Assembly: GCF_013817205.1 (NCBI RefSeq)
Contig: NZ_JACDDD010000025.1
Span: 1-45,719, forward strand
DNA from: Polaromonas sp.
Lineage (GTDB): Bacteria > Pseudomonadota > Gammaproteobacteria > Burkholderiales > Burkholderiaceae_C
Direction of reading: 5' to 3'
Length of the DNA stretch: 45,719 nt
Of this stretch, positions 1 to 8,162 are shown one piece after another. Both the position numbers and the translations under genes were made by a program. Numbering within the stretch: position 1 is the stretch's first letter; each line of letters starts with the position of its first letter. The notes under the pieces are model-generated. The model worked only from the letters and a program-made list of their open reading frames with translations. It made no database searches and was not told where the DNA came from.

Positions 1-40
1 CCTGCGGATTGTCGGGATGGATGTCGAAAAACTGGGCCAT
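1..40 (-). CDS. YciO/YrdC-family protein, N-terminal fragment (cut by window edge)
   Basis: Only the first 13 codons are inside the window, reading MAQFFDIHPDNPQ from an ATG at 38-40. This matches the N-terminus of the YciO branch of the Sua5/YrdC/YciO family, whose members bind ATP and threonine-derived substrates and are usually annotated L-threonylcarbamoyladenylate synthase. It lies 15 bp downstream of the DMT transporter on the same strand, so it is probably the third gene of that operon. In E. coli the PHP-domain gene yciV (rnm) sits beside yciO, which supports the assignment. With so few residues the family call rests on the start motif plus gene order. Confidence 0.65.
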   Translation of the reverse strand, partial: MAQFFDIHPDNPQ

Positions 41-55
41 GGTGGTGTTGCGGTG

Positions 56-961
56 TCAGGTTTGGGCGGACAGCATGCGGAAGTCTTTGAGCGCGCGGCT
101 TTCGCGCGCCGTCAGCCAGGCACCCAGCGCGCCGCAGACGGCGATCATCAACATGCCGATCATGGACCAGCTGTCAGGCACATGCGAAAAAACAATCCAG
201 CCCCCGACCATCGCGAAGGCGATCTGGGCGTAGAGGTAAGGCGTCAGGGTGGCAGCCGGCGCGCGCATATAGCCCAGGATCAGCATGAAGTGCCCCACGG
301 TGGCGGCCACGCCCATCAGCAGCAGCCAGCCCCACAGCGACCACGAAGGCAAGGAGATCCAGACAAAAGGCAGGGCCAGCGAGGCCAGCAGCGTGCCGAC
401 CCAACCGGTGTACAGGTGCATGGTGATTGGGTCTTCTGTTTTGGCCAGCTTGCTGGTGAGCACTTGAAAGCCGGTGTTGGTGGCCACCATGCACAGCGGC
501 AGCAGCAGCGTCCAGCTGAAGTCTTCGCCGCCCGGCCTGATGATGATCAAGGTGCCGGCAAAAGCGCCCAGCACCAGCGACCAGCGCAGCGCAGAGACTT
601 TCTCTCCGAGTGCGGTGGCTGCCAGCAGGGTGATGAGCAAGGGCACGATGGCGCCAATGGCGGTGAACTCGGCCACTGGCAGGTATTTGAGGCTCAGGAA
701 GGCGAACAGGCTGCTCAACAGCAGCAGCAGGCCGCGCAGGCACTGGAACTTCGGGTGCGCCGTGCGCAGCACACTCAGGCCGCGCAATGGCAGCACCACG
801 GCGGTGGTGGCGACCGCCTGAAAAAAGTAGCGAAACCACAGCGCCATCAGCAGCGGCACGCTGGCGCTGACAAACTTGGTGGTGGTGTCCAGCGTTGCAA
901 AACAGGCGACGGCGGCGATGACCAGCGCAATGCCCGCCAGGGCCGAGGACGCGCGGCTCAC
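56..961 (-). CDS. EamA/DMT-superfamily transporter
   Basis: This 301-residue protein is almost entirely hydrophobic, with about ten membrane helices and two EamA repeats, the usual size and layout of drug/metabolite transporters in the inner membrane. The N-terminus (ALAGIALVIAAVACFATLD) is the first helix. Substrate cannot be told from sequence; relatives export amino acids or metabolites. The start is a GTG at 959-961 that overlaps the stop of the upstream PHP gene as GTGA, so the two are translationally coupled. The C-terminal tail after the last helix (LTARESRALKDFRMLSAQT) is basic and probably cytoplasmic. Confidence 0.9.
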   Translation of the reverse strand: MSRASSALAGIALVIAAVACFATLDTTTKFVSASVPLLMALWFRYFFQAVATTAVVLPLRGLSVLRTAHPKFQCLRGLLLLLSSLFAFLSLKYLPVAEFTAIGAIVPLLITLLAATALGEKVSALRWSLVLGAFAGTLIIIRPGGEDFSWTLLLPLCMVATNTGFQVLTSKLAKTEDPITMHLYTGWVGTLLASLALPFVWISLPSWSLWGWLLLMGVAATVGHFMLILGYMRAPAATLTPYLYAQIAFAMVGGWIVFSHVPDSWSMIGMLMIAVCGALGAWLTARESRALKDFRMLSAQT

Positions 962-1818
962 TGGATGCGGTCTTCCAGCAGCGCCCAGACAGGCGTCAGG
1001 TCACCCGGCAGTAAGGGCAGGGTGCCCAGGTCGGTGTGGCTTTCATCGGGGCTGTGGAAGTCGCTGCCGCGTGAAGCGGCCAAGCCGAACTCCTTCGCAG
1101 TTTCGGCGTATTTCACATACTCCTGCGTGGTGTGGCTGCCGGTGACCACCTCGACGCCCTGGCCACCGTGGGATTTGAACTCGGTGAACAGTGCGTATTC
1201 CTCGTTTGGCGTGAACTTGTAGCGGCCCGGGTGCGCAATCACTGCCACGCCCTTGGCGCTGGTGATCCATTGCACTGCGTCACGCAGGCTGGCCCAGCGG
1301 TGCGGCACATAACCGGGCTTGCCTTCAGTCAGGTATTTGCGAAACACCTCGGAGGTTTCCTTGCAGACGCCGGACTCGACCAGGAAGCGGGCAAAGTGGG
1401 TGCGCGAGATCAGCTCCGGGTTGCCGACAAACTTCAGCGCGCCTTCATAAGCGCCCTTGATGCCGACTTTGACCAGCCCGTCCGACATTTCCATGGCGCG
1501 TTCGCTGCGTCCGCTGCGGGTTGTGTACAGGCCCTGTTTGATGGCTGCGTCGTCGGGATCAAAACCCAGGCCGACGATGTGTACGGTTTGGTCGGCAAAA
1601 GTGACGGATATTTCGGTGCCGGTCAGGTAGTGCAGGCCCTGGGCTCTGGCGGCGGCGGCGGCGCGATGCTGGCCGCCAATCTCGTCGTGGTCGGTCAGGG
1701 CCCAGAGCTCGACGCCGTTGGTTTTCGCTCGTTCAGCCAGTGCCTCGGGTGTCATGGTGCCGTCGGATACGACAGAATGGCAATGCAGGTCGGCGTTCAG
1801 GATGTTTTTGGAAATCAC
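958..1818 (-). CDS. rnm: PHP-domain phosphoesterase (YciV/RNase AM type)
   Basis: The 286-residue protein carries the metal-binding motifs of the PHP family: DLHCHS at residues 10-15, LTDHDE at 41-46, an AHPGRY motif in the second half and SDFH near the C-terminus. The E. coli relative YciV (RNase AM) is a 5'-3' exonuclease that trims rRNA 5' ends and also hydrolyses 3',5'-nucleoside bisphosphates; that role is inferred by family. The start is a GTG at 1816-1818, with no in-frame ATG before the HxH motif. It heads a minus-strand operon with the DMT transporter and the YciO-like gene. Confidence 0.85.
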   Translation of the reverse strand: MISKNILNADLHCHSVVSDGTMTPEALAERAKTNGVELWALTDHDEIGGQHRAAAAARAQGLHYLTGTEISVTFADQTVHIVGLGFDPDDAAIKQGLYTTRSGRSERAMEMSDGLVKVGIKGAYEGALKFVGNPELISRTHFARFLVESGVCKETSEVFRKYLTEGKPGYVPHRWASLRDAVQWITSAKGVAVIAHPGRYKFTPNEEYALFTEFKSHGGQGVEVVTGSHTTQEYVKYAETAKEFGLAASRGSDFHSPDESHTDLGTLPLLPGDLTPVWALLEDRIQ

Positions 1819-1928
1819 TGACCCATTTTAGGCGCTGCTTCTTTTTGCTGCTGAACCGGGCTGGACCGGTCGGGGCGCGATGACCTACCATGTCAGTCCG
1901 TTTGCCGCCAACCCTGACTGGAAATTTC

Positions 1929-2600
1929 ATGATCACCGTGCACCACCTGAACCATTCCCGCTCGCAACGGATTCTCTGGCTGCTGGAGGAGTTGGCGCTG
2001 AAATACGACATCAAGCGTTACGAACGCGACCCGAAAACCATGCTGGCGCCAGCGTCGCTGCGCGCGGTGCATCCGCTGGGAAAATCGCCAGTCATCACAG
2101 ACGGCGAGCTGACCATCGCCGAGTCGGGCGCCATCGTGGACTATTTGATCGAACATTACGGGGCGGGGCGGCTGGCACCGCCCGCCGGAACGCCCGACCG
2201 CTTGCGCTACACCTACTGGTTGCACTATGCGGAAGGCTCGGCGATGTCGCCGCTGCTACTCAAGCTGGTGTTTGACAAGATTGAAACCGCACCCATGCCG
2301 TTTTTTGCCAAACCTATTGCCAAAGCCATCAGCGGCAAGGCAAAAAGCAGTTTCATTGAGCCGCAGATAGCGCAGCACCTCGATTATCTCGAAGCGGAGT
2401 TGGGAAACAACCAATGGTTCGCCGGCAGCGAGTTCAGCGGCGCCGACATTCAGTTGAGTTTTCCGCTGGAGGCGGCAGCAGCGCGCGGCGGGCTGAATGC
2501 CAGCCGGCCACGGTTGATGGACTTTCTCAAGCGCATTCATGCGCGGCCAGCCTATCAACGCGCCATTGAGCGCGGGGGTCAATATTCGATACTGACCTGA
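1929..2600 (+). CDS. Glutathione S-transferase family protein
   Basis: This 223-residue cytosolic protein has an N-terminal thioredoxin-like GST domain (start MITVHHLNHSRSQRILWLLE, with Ser/Arg in the usual glutathione-activating region and the ESGAIVDYL segment that binds the glutathione glutamyl group) followed by an all-helical C-terminal domain containing FSGADIQLSFPLE. The ATG at 1929 is preferred over one 13 codons upstream because the family begins right at the first beta strand. Substrate is unknown. It stands alone, divergent from the PHP operon, and is followed by repeat A copy 1. Confidence 0.9.
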   Translation: MITVHHLNHSRSQRILWLLEELALKYDIKRYERDPKTMLAPASLRAVHPLGKSPVITDGELTIAESGAIVDYLIEHYGAGRLAPPAGTPDRLRYTYWLHYAEGSAMSPLLLKLVFDKIETAPMPFFAKPIAKAISGKAKSSFIEPQIAQHLDYLEAELGNNQWFAGSEFSGADIQLSFPLEAAAARGGLNASRPRLMDFLKRIHARPAYQRAIERGGQYSILT

Positions 2601-2620
2601 GGCCGCCTGGATTTTTGGTG

Positions 2621-2666
2621 TGCTACAAATTCAGTAGCTGCTCAAGCCCGCCAGTCGGGGGCTTCA
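2621..2666 (+). repeat. Intergenic repeat A, copy 1 (partial/divergent)
   Basis: The sequence TGCTACAAAT, then GTAGCTGCT and GGGGGCTTC follows the family A pattern (TGCTATCAAA, ATAGCTGCT, spacer, GGGCTGGAGGCC). It lies 20 bp after the GST stop codon. The 3' half is diverged compared with copies 2 and 3. Confidence 0.55.
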
Positions 2667-2685
2667 GCACTGAAGTGCTTAACTT

Positions 2686-2760
2686 TCAGCGAAAGCCGAA
2701 GTAGGACAGGATGAAGCCGATGATGACGATAAGGCCGACGACCCAAATGATGGTGTTCAT
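2686..2760 (-). CDS. Small 24-residue membrane protein
   Basis: An ATG at 2758-2760 opens a 24-codon frame encoding MNTIIWVVGLIVIIGFILSY followed by FGFR. It is one hydrophobic transmembrane helix with a polar N-terminus and a terminal Arg. The composition and the short N-terminal MNTII resemble tiny hypothetical membrane proteins I recall from other Proteobacteria, but I know no function. A longer in-frame extension upstream has random composition and is unlikely. The Shine-Dalgarno signal (AGAGC, 9 nt upstream) is weak. Confidence 0.55.
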   Translation of the reverse strand: MNTIIWVVGLIVIIGFILSYFGFR

Positions 2761-2911
2761 GGTGTGCTCTATGTTTTTGTTGACATGCCGACTGGCTTGC
2801 CTTCTGGGACGTATCTTGGCCCATTGCTCGATCCACGGTTGTAGGCCTCGCCTGCCATGCGCCGTCGGACAAGCGCTACAGCGCTGGTACCGCCCCCGCG
2901 CCAGCCTCCAT

Positions 2912-2956
2912 GTGCTCACCCCCGTTCATCGGGGGGCACTCACTTTCTGGGGTGAG
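2912..2956. other. Hairpin-forming sequence in the 2761-3036 intergenic stretch
   Basis: CACCCCC at 2918-2924 can pair with the G run at 2931-2936, and CTCAC with GTGAG just after it (2939-2956). There is no T-tract, so it is not a convincing intrinsic terminator. Apart from this and repeat A copy 2 I see nothing else in the 276 bp between the small membrane gene and recJ. Confidence 0.35.
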
Positions 2957-2978
2957 GGGCAGGCTGGGACCCAAGCAA

Positions 2979-3034
2979 TGCTATCAAATCAATAGCTGCT
3001 TGCGCTCGTCCTGGTTGGGCTGGAGGCCTAAAAC
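2979..3034 (+). repeat. Intergenic repeat A, copy 2
   Basis: This is one of the best copies: TGCTATCAAATCAATAGCTG, then CTTGCGC, a spacer, and GGGCTGGAGGCCTAAAAC. It ends 3 bp before the recJ stop codon. It has the same orientation as copy 3 at the other end of recJ, so recJ is bracketed by direct repeats. Confidence 0.8.
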
Positions 3035-3036
3035 AT

Positions 3037-4761
3037 TCAGATTTCGGCGGCTTCCACGAGAAAGCGCACCCGCTTGATGCCCTGCCACTCGTCGGCATCC
3101 AGCCGAAAGGCCAGCTTGACGCGGGACGGCAGCGACTCGGTGTGGCCGAACCAGATACCGTCGACCGGCTGGCCTTGGTGTTTCAGCTTGAGCGCCAGGT
3201 GTTTTTCACCCACCAGGCGCTGCGACACGACTTCCACTTCCTCGCTGAAAGTCGGCGCCGCAAAGCCCTGGCCCCAGACTTCGCGGTGCAGGGTGTCGAC
3301 CAGGTCGGCGCGGCGGTACTGCGGCGCAAGCGGGCCGTCGGTATCGAGCCGGCGCGTCAGGGTCGCGGCGTCCAGCCATTCGTGCGCAACCTGCTGGAGT
3401 GCCTGCTCGAACTGCTCGAACTGCTCCTCGTTGATGGTGCAGCCGGCGGCCATCGCGTGGCCGCCGAAACGCAGCAACACCCCCGGGTGGCGCTTGGCGA
3501 CCAGATCCAGCGCATCGCGCAGGTGAAAACCGGCAATTGAGCGGCCCGAGCCCTTGAGCTCGTGCTCCCTGCCCGGTGCCTGGCTGGCGGCAAATACAAA
3601 GGTCGGCCGGTGCAGCTTGTCCTTGATGCGCGAGGCCACGATGCCAACCACGCCCTCATGAAAGTCGGGGTCAAAAATCGCGATGGCGGGCGGCGGCACC
3701 TCATCCTCGTCAATCATCGCGTCGGCCGCGTACTGCGCCTGCTCGCGCATGCCGGCCTCGATGTCTCGCCGCTCGCGGTTGATGCCGTCCAGGGTTTTTG
3801 CCAGTTCGTCGGCGCGGCCCGCGTCGTCGGTCAGCAGGCACTCGATGCCCAGGGTCATGTCGCTAAGCCGGCCGGCAGCGTTGATGCGCGGACCCAGCGC
3901 AAAACCGAAGTCGAAGGTGGTCGCCACGGCGGCGACGCGCCCGGCGGCTGTGAACAGCGCCGCCACACCAGCTGGCATGGTGCCACTGCGTATGCGCTTG
4001 AGACCTTGCGCGACCAGGCGGCGGTTGTTGGCGTCTAGCTTGACCACGTCGGCAACAGTGCCGAGGGCAACCAGGGGCAGCAAGGTGTCGAGTTTCGGTT
4101 GGCTGGCAGCGTCAAACACGCTACGTGTACGCAATTCAGCACGCAAAGCCAGCAGCACGTAAAACATCACGCCCACGCCGGCTATCGATTTGCTGTCGAA
4201 GTTGCAGCCGGGCTGGTTGGGGTTCACGATCACATCGGCGTCGGGCAGCACGATGGCCCCGTCCCTGAGCGCCGGCAGATGGTGATCGGTCACCAGCACC
4301 TGCATGCCGAGCGCCCGCGCCCGCGCCACACCGTCCATGCTGGCGATGCCGTTGTCCACCGTCACCAGCAGGTCGGCGCCCGTGGCCTTGACGCGGTCGG
4401 CAATCGTCGCGGTCAGTCCGTACCCGTCGACCACGCGGTCCGGCACGATGTAGCTGACCTGGGCAGCGCCCAGCAGGCGCAGGCCGCGCAGCGCGACGGC
4501 ACAGGCGGTGGCGCCATCGCAGTCGTAATCAGCGACCACACAGATTTTTTTGTTCGCGGCGATGGCATCGGCCAGCAGCACGGCCGATTGCTGCGTGCCT
4601 TTCATGGCCGAGGGCAGCAGCAGACGGGCCAGGCCATCGTCGAGTTCGTCGGCGTTGCGCACGCCACGCGCGGCGTAGAGCTGCGCCAGCAGGGGGTGAA
4701 CACCGGCCTGCTCCAGCGCCCAGACACTGCGCGGCGGTGCTTCACGTACTATGATTTTCAT
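3037..4761 (-). CDS. recJ: Single-stranded-DNA-specific exonuclease RecJ
   Basis: RecJ degrades single-stranded DNA 5' to 3' in RecF-pathway recombination and mismatch repair. The 574-residue product has the DHH-domain motifs ADYDCDG (near residue 75), VDNG, and TDHH (near 155), and the DHHA1 motif GGHAMAAG (near 430), followed by the OB-fold end typical of RecJ. The ATG at 4759-4761 is chosen because MKIIVREAPPRSVWALEQAG matches the normal N-terminus. It overlaps the stop of the upstream gene as ATGA. That junction, including a possible Shine-Dalgarno GGGAG at 4767-4771, is inside repeat A copy 3. Confidence 0.96.
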   Translation of the reverse strand: MKIIVREAPPRSVWALEQAGVHPLLAQLYAARGVRNADELDDGLARLLLPSAMKGTQQSAVLLADAIAANKKICVVADYDCDGATACAVALRGLRLLGAAQVSYIVPDRVVDGYGLTATIADRVKATGADLLVTVDNGIASMDGVARARALGMQVLVTDHHLPALRDGAIVLPDADVIVNPNQPGCNFDSKSIAGVGVMFYVLLALRAELRTRSVFDAASQPKLDTLLPLVALGTVADVVKLDANNRRLVAQGLKRIRSGTMPAGVAALFTAAGRVAAVATTFDFGFALGPRINAAGRLSDMTLGIECLLTDDAGRADELAKTLDGINRERRDIEAGMREQAQYAADAMIDEDEVPPPAIAIFDPDFHEGVVGIVASRIKDKLHRPTFVFAASQAPGREHELKGSGRSIAGFHLRDALDLVAKRHPGVLLRFGGHAMAAGCTINEEQFEQFEQALQQVAHEWLDAATLTRRLDTDGPLAPQYRRADLVDTLHREVWGQGFAAPTFSEEVEVVSQRLVGEKHLALKLKHQGQPVDGIWFGHTESLPSRVKLAFRLDADEWQGIKRVRFLVEAAEI

Positions 4762-4799
4762 AGCTGCTCCCGCCCGTCCCATAAGGGCTGGAGACCTAA
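4748..4799 (+). repeat. Intergenic repeat A, copy 3, forming the recJ translation start
   Basis: The plus strand reads TATGATTTTCATAGCTGCTC, a spacer, and GGGCTGGAGACCTAAAA, which aligns with copy 2. On the minus strand it encodes the last residues of the upstream gene (ILGLQPLWDGREQL and stop), a GGGAG ribosome-binding-site candidate and the recJ ATG with its next few codons. Confidence 0.8.
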
Positions 4800-5705
4800 A
4801 ATATGCTTAACCCGGGACCATACGCCAGCTGGGGCAGGGCCAAAGCTCTGCGCCGCGCGGGCGCCACACAGGGTCAGGTTCGCCTGGCCGCCTGCACGCA
4901 AAACGGCCAGCAAGGCGGCGCAGCTGTCGGCGTCCACCGCCTGCCAGGCTTGCGCATGGGCCTCCGCATCACCGCGCAGCGCCGGCGCCTGCAGGCGTGC
5001 TTCCACACGCACGCCCTGCACGGCGGGCAGCAGTTGCTCCAGCACCCCAGCCCCGCTGACCCAGAAAGAGTTGACCGGCGCCAGCCCCTGCTGCTGGCGT
5101 GTTTCGTTGGCGGGGTGGGTGTACAGCAGCATCTGCATCTCGTTTTGCAGGCGGCGCAGGGTAGCGGCGGGTGTGCCGGCGCCGTCCAGCAGCGACCTTG
5201 TCAGGTGCCGGCCCATCAGCGTGCCCATGGAGACGCTATGCAGGCCACGAAAGACTTCGCCGGTGGCCAGCCAGGTGCCGGGCAGCTTGCTGTGCGGCGC
5301 CAATGTGATGCCGTCTTCCCGGAAATACGGCGCCATCGCGGCCAGCAGTGTGCTGGCGCTTGCTTCGTCGAGCGCCAGATCGTCCGGTGGTGAGAGCCGC
5401 ACATGGTCGGCGCCAACCTGCCAGTGACACAGTTGGATGAAGGCGCAGGGGGTGCCTGTGGTGCCCGTTTCGAAGGCTGCCCAGGGGATGTGGCCAGGTG
5501 CGTCTGGCAGCCCGTTGGCTTGTGCAAGTGCCAGCTCAAAAGGTGTGGAAGGGTCGTCCTCGCCGCATTCGATGCGGCCGTGCGGCACCATGGCCGCCAG
5601 CAAGTCGCGCAGGTTTTTCGTCATTGGCTGAAAGGGCGGCGCAGATTCGCCGGCCATCTGGGGCAGCACGACCCCGGCAATGATCAGATGAAGTTTGTCC
5701 GGCAT
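4758..5705 (-). CDS. Conserved uncharacterised protein upstream of recJ
   Basis: The 315-residue product begins MPDKLHLIIAGVVLPQMAGE and contains HIPWAAFETGTTGTPCAF, SPPDDLALDEASA and NSFWVSGAG. This looks like a conserved betaproteobacterial protein that some annotations label phosphoglycerate mutase-like; I see no motif that proves an activity. The ATG at 5703-5705 is preferred over an upstream in-frame ATG at 5774 because the sequence between looks non-coding and covers the divergent lolC start. The C-terminal HILGLQPLWDGREQL is encoded by repeat A copy 3 and may not be part of the ancestral protein. Its stop overlaps the recJ start. Confidence 0.75.
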   Translation of the reverse strand: MPDKLHLIIAGVVLPQMAGESAPPFQPMTKNLRDLLAAMVPHGRIECGEDDPSTPFELALAQANGLPDAPGHIPWAAFETGTTGTPCAFIQLCHWQVGADHVRLSPPDDLALDEASASTLLAAMAPYFREDGITLAPHSKLPGTWLATGEVFRGLHSVSMGTLMGRHLTRSLLDGAGTPAATLRRLQNEMQMLLYTHPANETRQQQGLAPVNSFWVSGAGVLEQLLPAVQGVRVEARLQAPALRGDAEAHAQAWQAVDADSCAALLAVLRAGGQANLTLCGARAAQSFGPAPAGVWSRVKHILGLQPLWDGREQL

Positions 5706-5772
5706 GGGCCTATTGTCCGGGATTGACGGGACGGTAATGAAGGTGACTGGGCCTGATGCCACAATTGCCCCC

Positions 5773-7026
5773 ATGCAAATCCCCTACGAACTGATTCTGG
5801 GCTGGCGTTACACCCGCGCAGGCCGCGCCACGCGGCGCAACGGGTTTATTTCCTTCATCTCGGGTGTCTCCATGCTGGGCATCGCGCTTGGTGTGGCGGC
5901 GCTGATCATTGTGCTGAGTGTGATGAACGGCTTCCAGAAGGAAGTGCGCGACCGCATGCTGGGCGTGATCTCCCACATCGAGGTGTTTGCGCCCAACGGT
6001 GCCGCGCTCGGCAACGTGGCGACGACGCTGGCAGAGGTCAAACAGAACCCGAACGTGGTGGGTGCCGCCAGCTTCATCACTGCCCAGGCCCTGCTCGCAC
6101 GTGGTGAAGACATGAAAGGCACGCTGGTGCGCGGCATCAATCCGGCGCTGGAAGGCGAGGTCACGGACCTCGCTGCAGCCTCGGTCAGCACGCTGGCCAA
6201 GCTGGTCCCCGGACAATTTGGCGTGGTGCTGGGTGGTGAGCTGGCGCAGTCGCTGGGTGTGCGAGAGGGCGACAACGTCACCCTGATTGCGCCCAGTGGC
6301 CAGGTGACCCCGGCCGGTGTGGTGCCCCGTCTGAAGCAGATGACGGTGGTCGGCACTTTCGACTCCGGCCACTTTGAATACGATTCGGCGCTGGTGATGC
6401 TGCACCAGGACGATGCGGCCAAAATTTTCCGTCTGGAGGGCCCAACCGGCGTCCGCGTCAAGCTCAAGGACCTGCATCAGGCGCGCGAGGTGGCCGCCGA
6501 GTTGTCGCGCAGCCTCAGCGGCGATTTGCTGATCCGCGACTGGACGCGCCAAAACCGCACCTGGTTTGCCGCAGTGCAGCTCGAAAAACGCATGATGTTC
6601 ATCATCCTGACCTTGATTGTTGCGGTGGCCGCCTTTAACCTGGTCAGCACGCTGGTAATGACGGTGACCGACAAACGCGCCGACATCGCCATCCTGCGCA
6701 CCCTCGGCGCCAGCCCGAAAAGCATCATGGGCGTGTTCATGGTGCAGGGGGCCATGGTCGGGGTCATCGGCACGCTTTCGGGCCTGCTGCTGGGGCTGGG
6801 CATCGCGCTCAATATCGATGTGCTGGTTCCGGCGCTGGAGCGCGCGCTCAACGCCAGTTTCCTGCCCAAGGACATCTATTTGATCAGCCGCATGCCCAGC
6901 GATCCACAGTACGCCGACATCATGCCGATTGCCGTGATCGCGCTGGTGCTGTCTTTTCTGGCCACCATTTATCCGAGCTGGCGCGCCAGCCGCGTCAATC
7001 CTGCCGAGGCCCTGAGATATGAGTGA
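5773..7026 (+). CDS. lolC: Lipoprotein-releasing ABC transporter permease LolC/LolE family
   Basis: The 417-residue inner-membrane protein has the LolC/E architecture: a first transmembrane helix around residues 28-50 ([20 protein letters not shown]), a large periplasmic domain, then three helices near 276-296, 320-345 and 382-400. It opens with the family signature [15 protein letters not shown]. With LolD it extracts mature lipoproteins from the inner membrane and hands them to LolA. The ATG at 5773 fits the family start; upstream in-frame Met codons fall in the divergent intergenic region. The stop overlaps the lolD start. No second permease gene is present nearby, so this may be a single LolF-like permease acting as a homodimer (inference). 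Confidence 0.93.
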   Translation: MQIPYELILGWRYTRAGRATRRNGFISFISGVSMLGIALGVAALIIVLSVMNGFQKEVRDRMLGVISHIEVFAPNGAALGNVATTLAEVKQNPNVVGAASFITAQALLARGEDMKGTLVRGINPALEGEVTDLAAASVSTLAKLVPGQFGVVLGGELAQSLGVREGDNVTLIAPSGQVTPAGVVPRLKQMTVVGTFDSGHFEYDSALVMLHQDDAAKIFRLEGPTGVRVKLKDLHQAREVAAELSRSLSGDLLIRDWTRQNRTWFAAVQLEKRMMFIILTLIVAVAAFNLVSTLVMTVTDKRADIAILRTLGASPKSIMGVFMVQGAMVGVIGTLSGLLLGLGIALNIDVLVPALERALNASFLPKDIYLISRMPSDPQYADIMPIAVIALVLSFLATIYPSWRASRVNPAEALRYE

Positions 7027-7702
7027 AGTTGTTCTTAAAGCCCAGGGCCTGACCAAACGCTTCCACGAAGGGCCTATCGACCTGACCGTGCTGCACGGGG
7101 TCGATCTGCAGGTTTTTGCCGGCGAAACCCTGGCCATTGTTGGCGCCTCCGGTTCGGGCAAATCCACCCTGCTGCACCTGATGGGCGGGCTGGATGCGCC
7201 CACCAGCGGCAATGTCGAGCTCAAGGGGCAGCAGATGTCGGCGCTGTCGCCGGCCGAACAGGGCGACTTGCGCAACCAGCACCTGGGGTTTGTTTACCAG
7301 TTTCACCATTTGCTGCCGGAGTTCAGCGCGCTCGACAACGTCGCCATGCCGCTGTGGATACGGCGTCAGGACCGCGACAAGGCGGCGGCAACCGCCCTGG
7401 CCATGCTTGCCAGCGTGGGCCTGAAGGACCGCAGCCACCACAGGCCCGCCGAACTGTCGGGCGGCGAGCGCCAGCGTGTGGCGATTGCCCGCGCGCTGGT
7501 CACGCGGCCGGCCTGCGTGCTGGCCGACGAGCCGACCGGTAACCTGGATCGCTCCACCGCCGATGGTGTGTTCGAGCTGATGCTGCAACTGGCACGTGAA
7601 CACGGCACGGCTTTTGTGATGGTCACACACGACGAAACGCTGGCGGCGCGTTGCGCCCGGCGCTTCCGCCTGGTGTCGGGGCGCCTGTCGGCCTGGGAGT
7701 AA
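7019..7702 (+). CDS. lolD: Lipoprotein-releasing ABC transporter ATP-binding protein LolD
   Basis: The 227-residue ATPase shows Walker [10 protein letters not shown] at residues 43-51, the ABC signature LSGGERQRV near 146 and Walker [11 protein letters not shown]. The LolD/MacB-type context [18 protein letters not shown] is present. It overlaps lolC by 8 bp, so the two subunits are translated from one message. It powers release of lipoproteins at the cytoplasmic face of the inner membrane. The following 164 bp hold no gene that I can support. Confidence 0.95.
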   Translation: MSEVVLKAQGLTKRFHEGPIDLTVLHGVDLQVFAGETLAIVGASGSGKSTLLHLMGGLDAPTSGNVELKGQQMSALSPAEQGDLRNQHLGFVYQFHHLLPEFSALDNVAMPLWIRRQDRDKAAATALAMLASVGLKDRSHHRPAELSGGERQRVAIARALVTRPACVLADEPTGNLDRSTADGVFELMLQLAREHGTAFVMVTHDETLAARCARRFRLVSGRLSAWE

Positions 7703-7866
7703 GCCGGGGCGGTCCGCCGCAAGGTCAATTTGCGGCTGCCGACCGCCAAAACGCTCGCAAGTGCATAATCCTTCAGCCCCTTGGGACGCATCCGCGGTCC
7801 CTGGCACCTCCGTTTTCAACATGCCGTGCCGCTTGCTGCCTGCGGTCCAGGACCAGCCTCACTCGC

Positions 7867-8154
7867 ATGACCGACCATTACACCGCCCTCGGCCTGAACA
7901 GCGCAGCAACGCTGGCCGACGTCAAGAAGGCCTTTCGCCAGCAAGCTTCGTTCTGGCACCCGGACAGGAATGACCATCCCCAGGCTGCTGAGCGCTTCCG
8001 GGCGGTGCAGCAGGCCTATGAAGTGCTGTCGGATGCGGGCAAACGCGAGGCCTATGACGACAACCGCCGCCGCAACCTGCTTGACAGCCCGATAGACACG
8101 GCGCGTGTCATCTGGGCCGATTATTTCAACCCCTTGGCAAGCGCTGCTGACTGA
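7867..8154 (+). CDS. Short J-domain protein
   Basis: The 95-residue protein is a J domain with almost nothing else: MTDHYTALGL, helix II, the HPD motif at residues 31-33 (WHPDRND), helix III and a YEVLSDAGKREAYD tail. J domains stimulate the ATPase of Hsp70 (DnaK). There is no Gly/Phe region, zinc finger or substrate-binding C-terminal domain, so specificity would have to come from the last 25 residues or from partner proteins. The ATG at 7867 fits the domain start. It is the first gene of a tight four-gene run with three proteins of unknown function, only 8 bp before the next start. Confidence 0.9.
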   Translation: MTDHYTALGLNSAATLADVKKAFRQQASFWHPDRNDHPQAAERFRAVQQAYEVLSDAGKREAYDDNRRRNLLDSPIDTARVIWADYFNPLASAAD

Positions 8155-8162
8155 AAGATTCC

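Noticed and set aside
2773..2800. TTGACA on the plus strand as a promoter
   Set aside because: No matching -10 at suitable spacing and no plus-strand gene downstream; the next genes face the other way.
4099..5427. Open frame of about 440 codons on the plus strand across recJ and its neighbour
   Set aside because: Runs antisense through two supported genes and has low-complexity shadow composition.
5710..7275. Long minus-strand open frame (about 520 codons) opposite lolC-lolD
   Set aside because: Antisense shadow across two well-supported genes, with His/Gln-rich composition and no domain.
7703..7866. CATAAT at 7764-7769 as -10 box for the J-domain operon
   Set aside because: No credible -35 at 16-18 bp; the nearest TTGCGG is 28 bp away. 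A promoter is likely here but I cannot place it.
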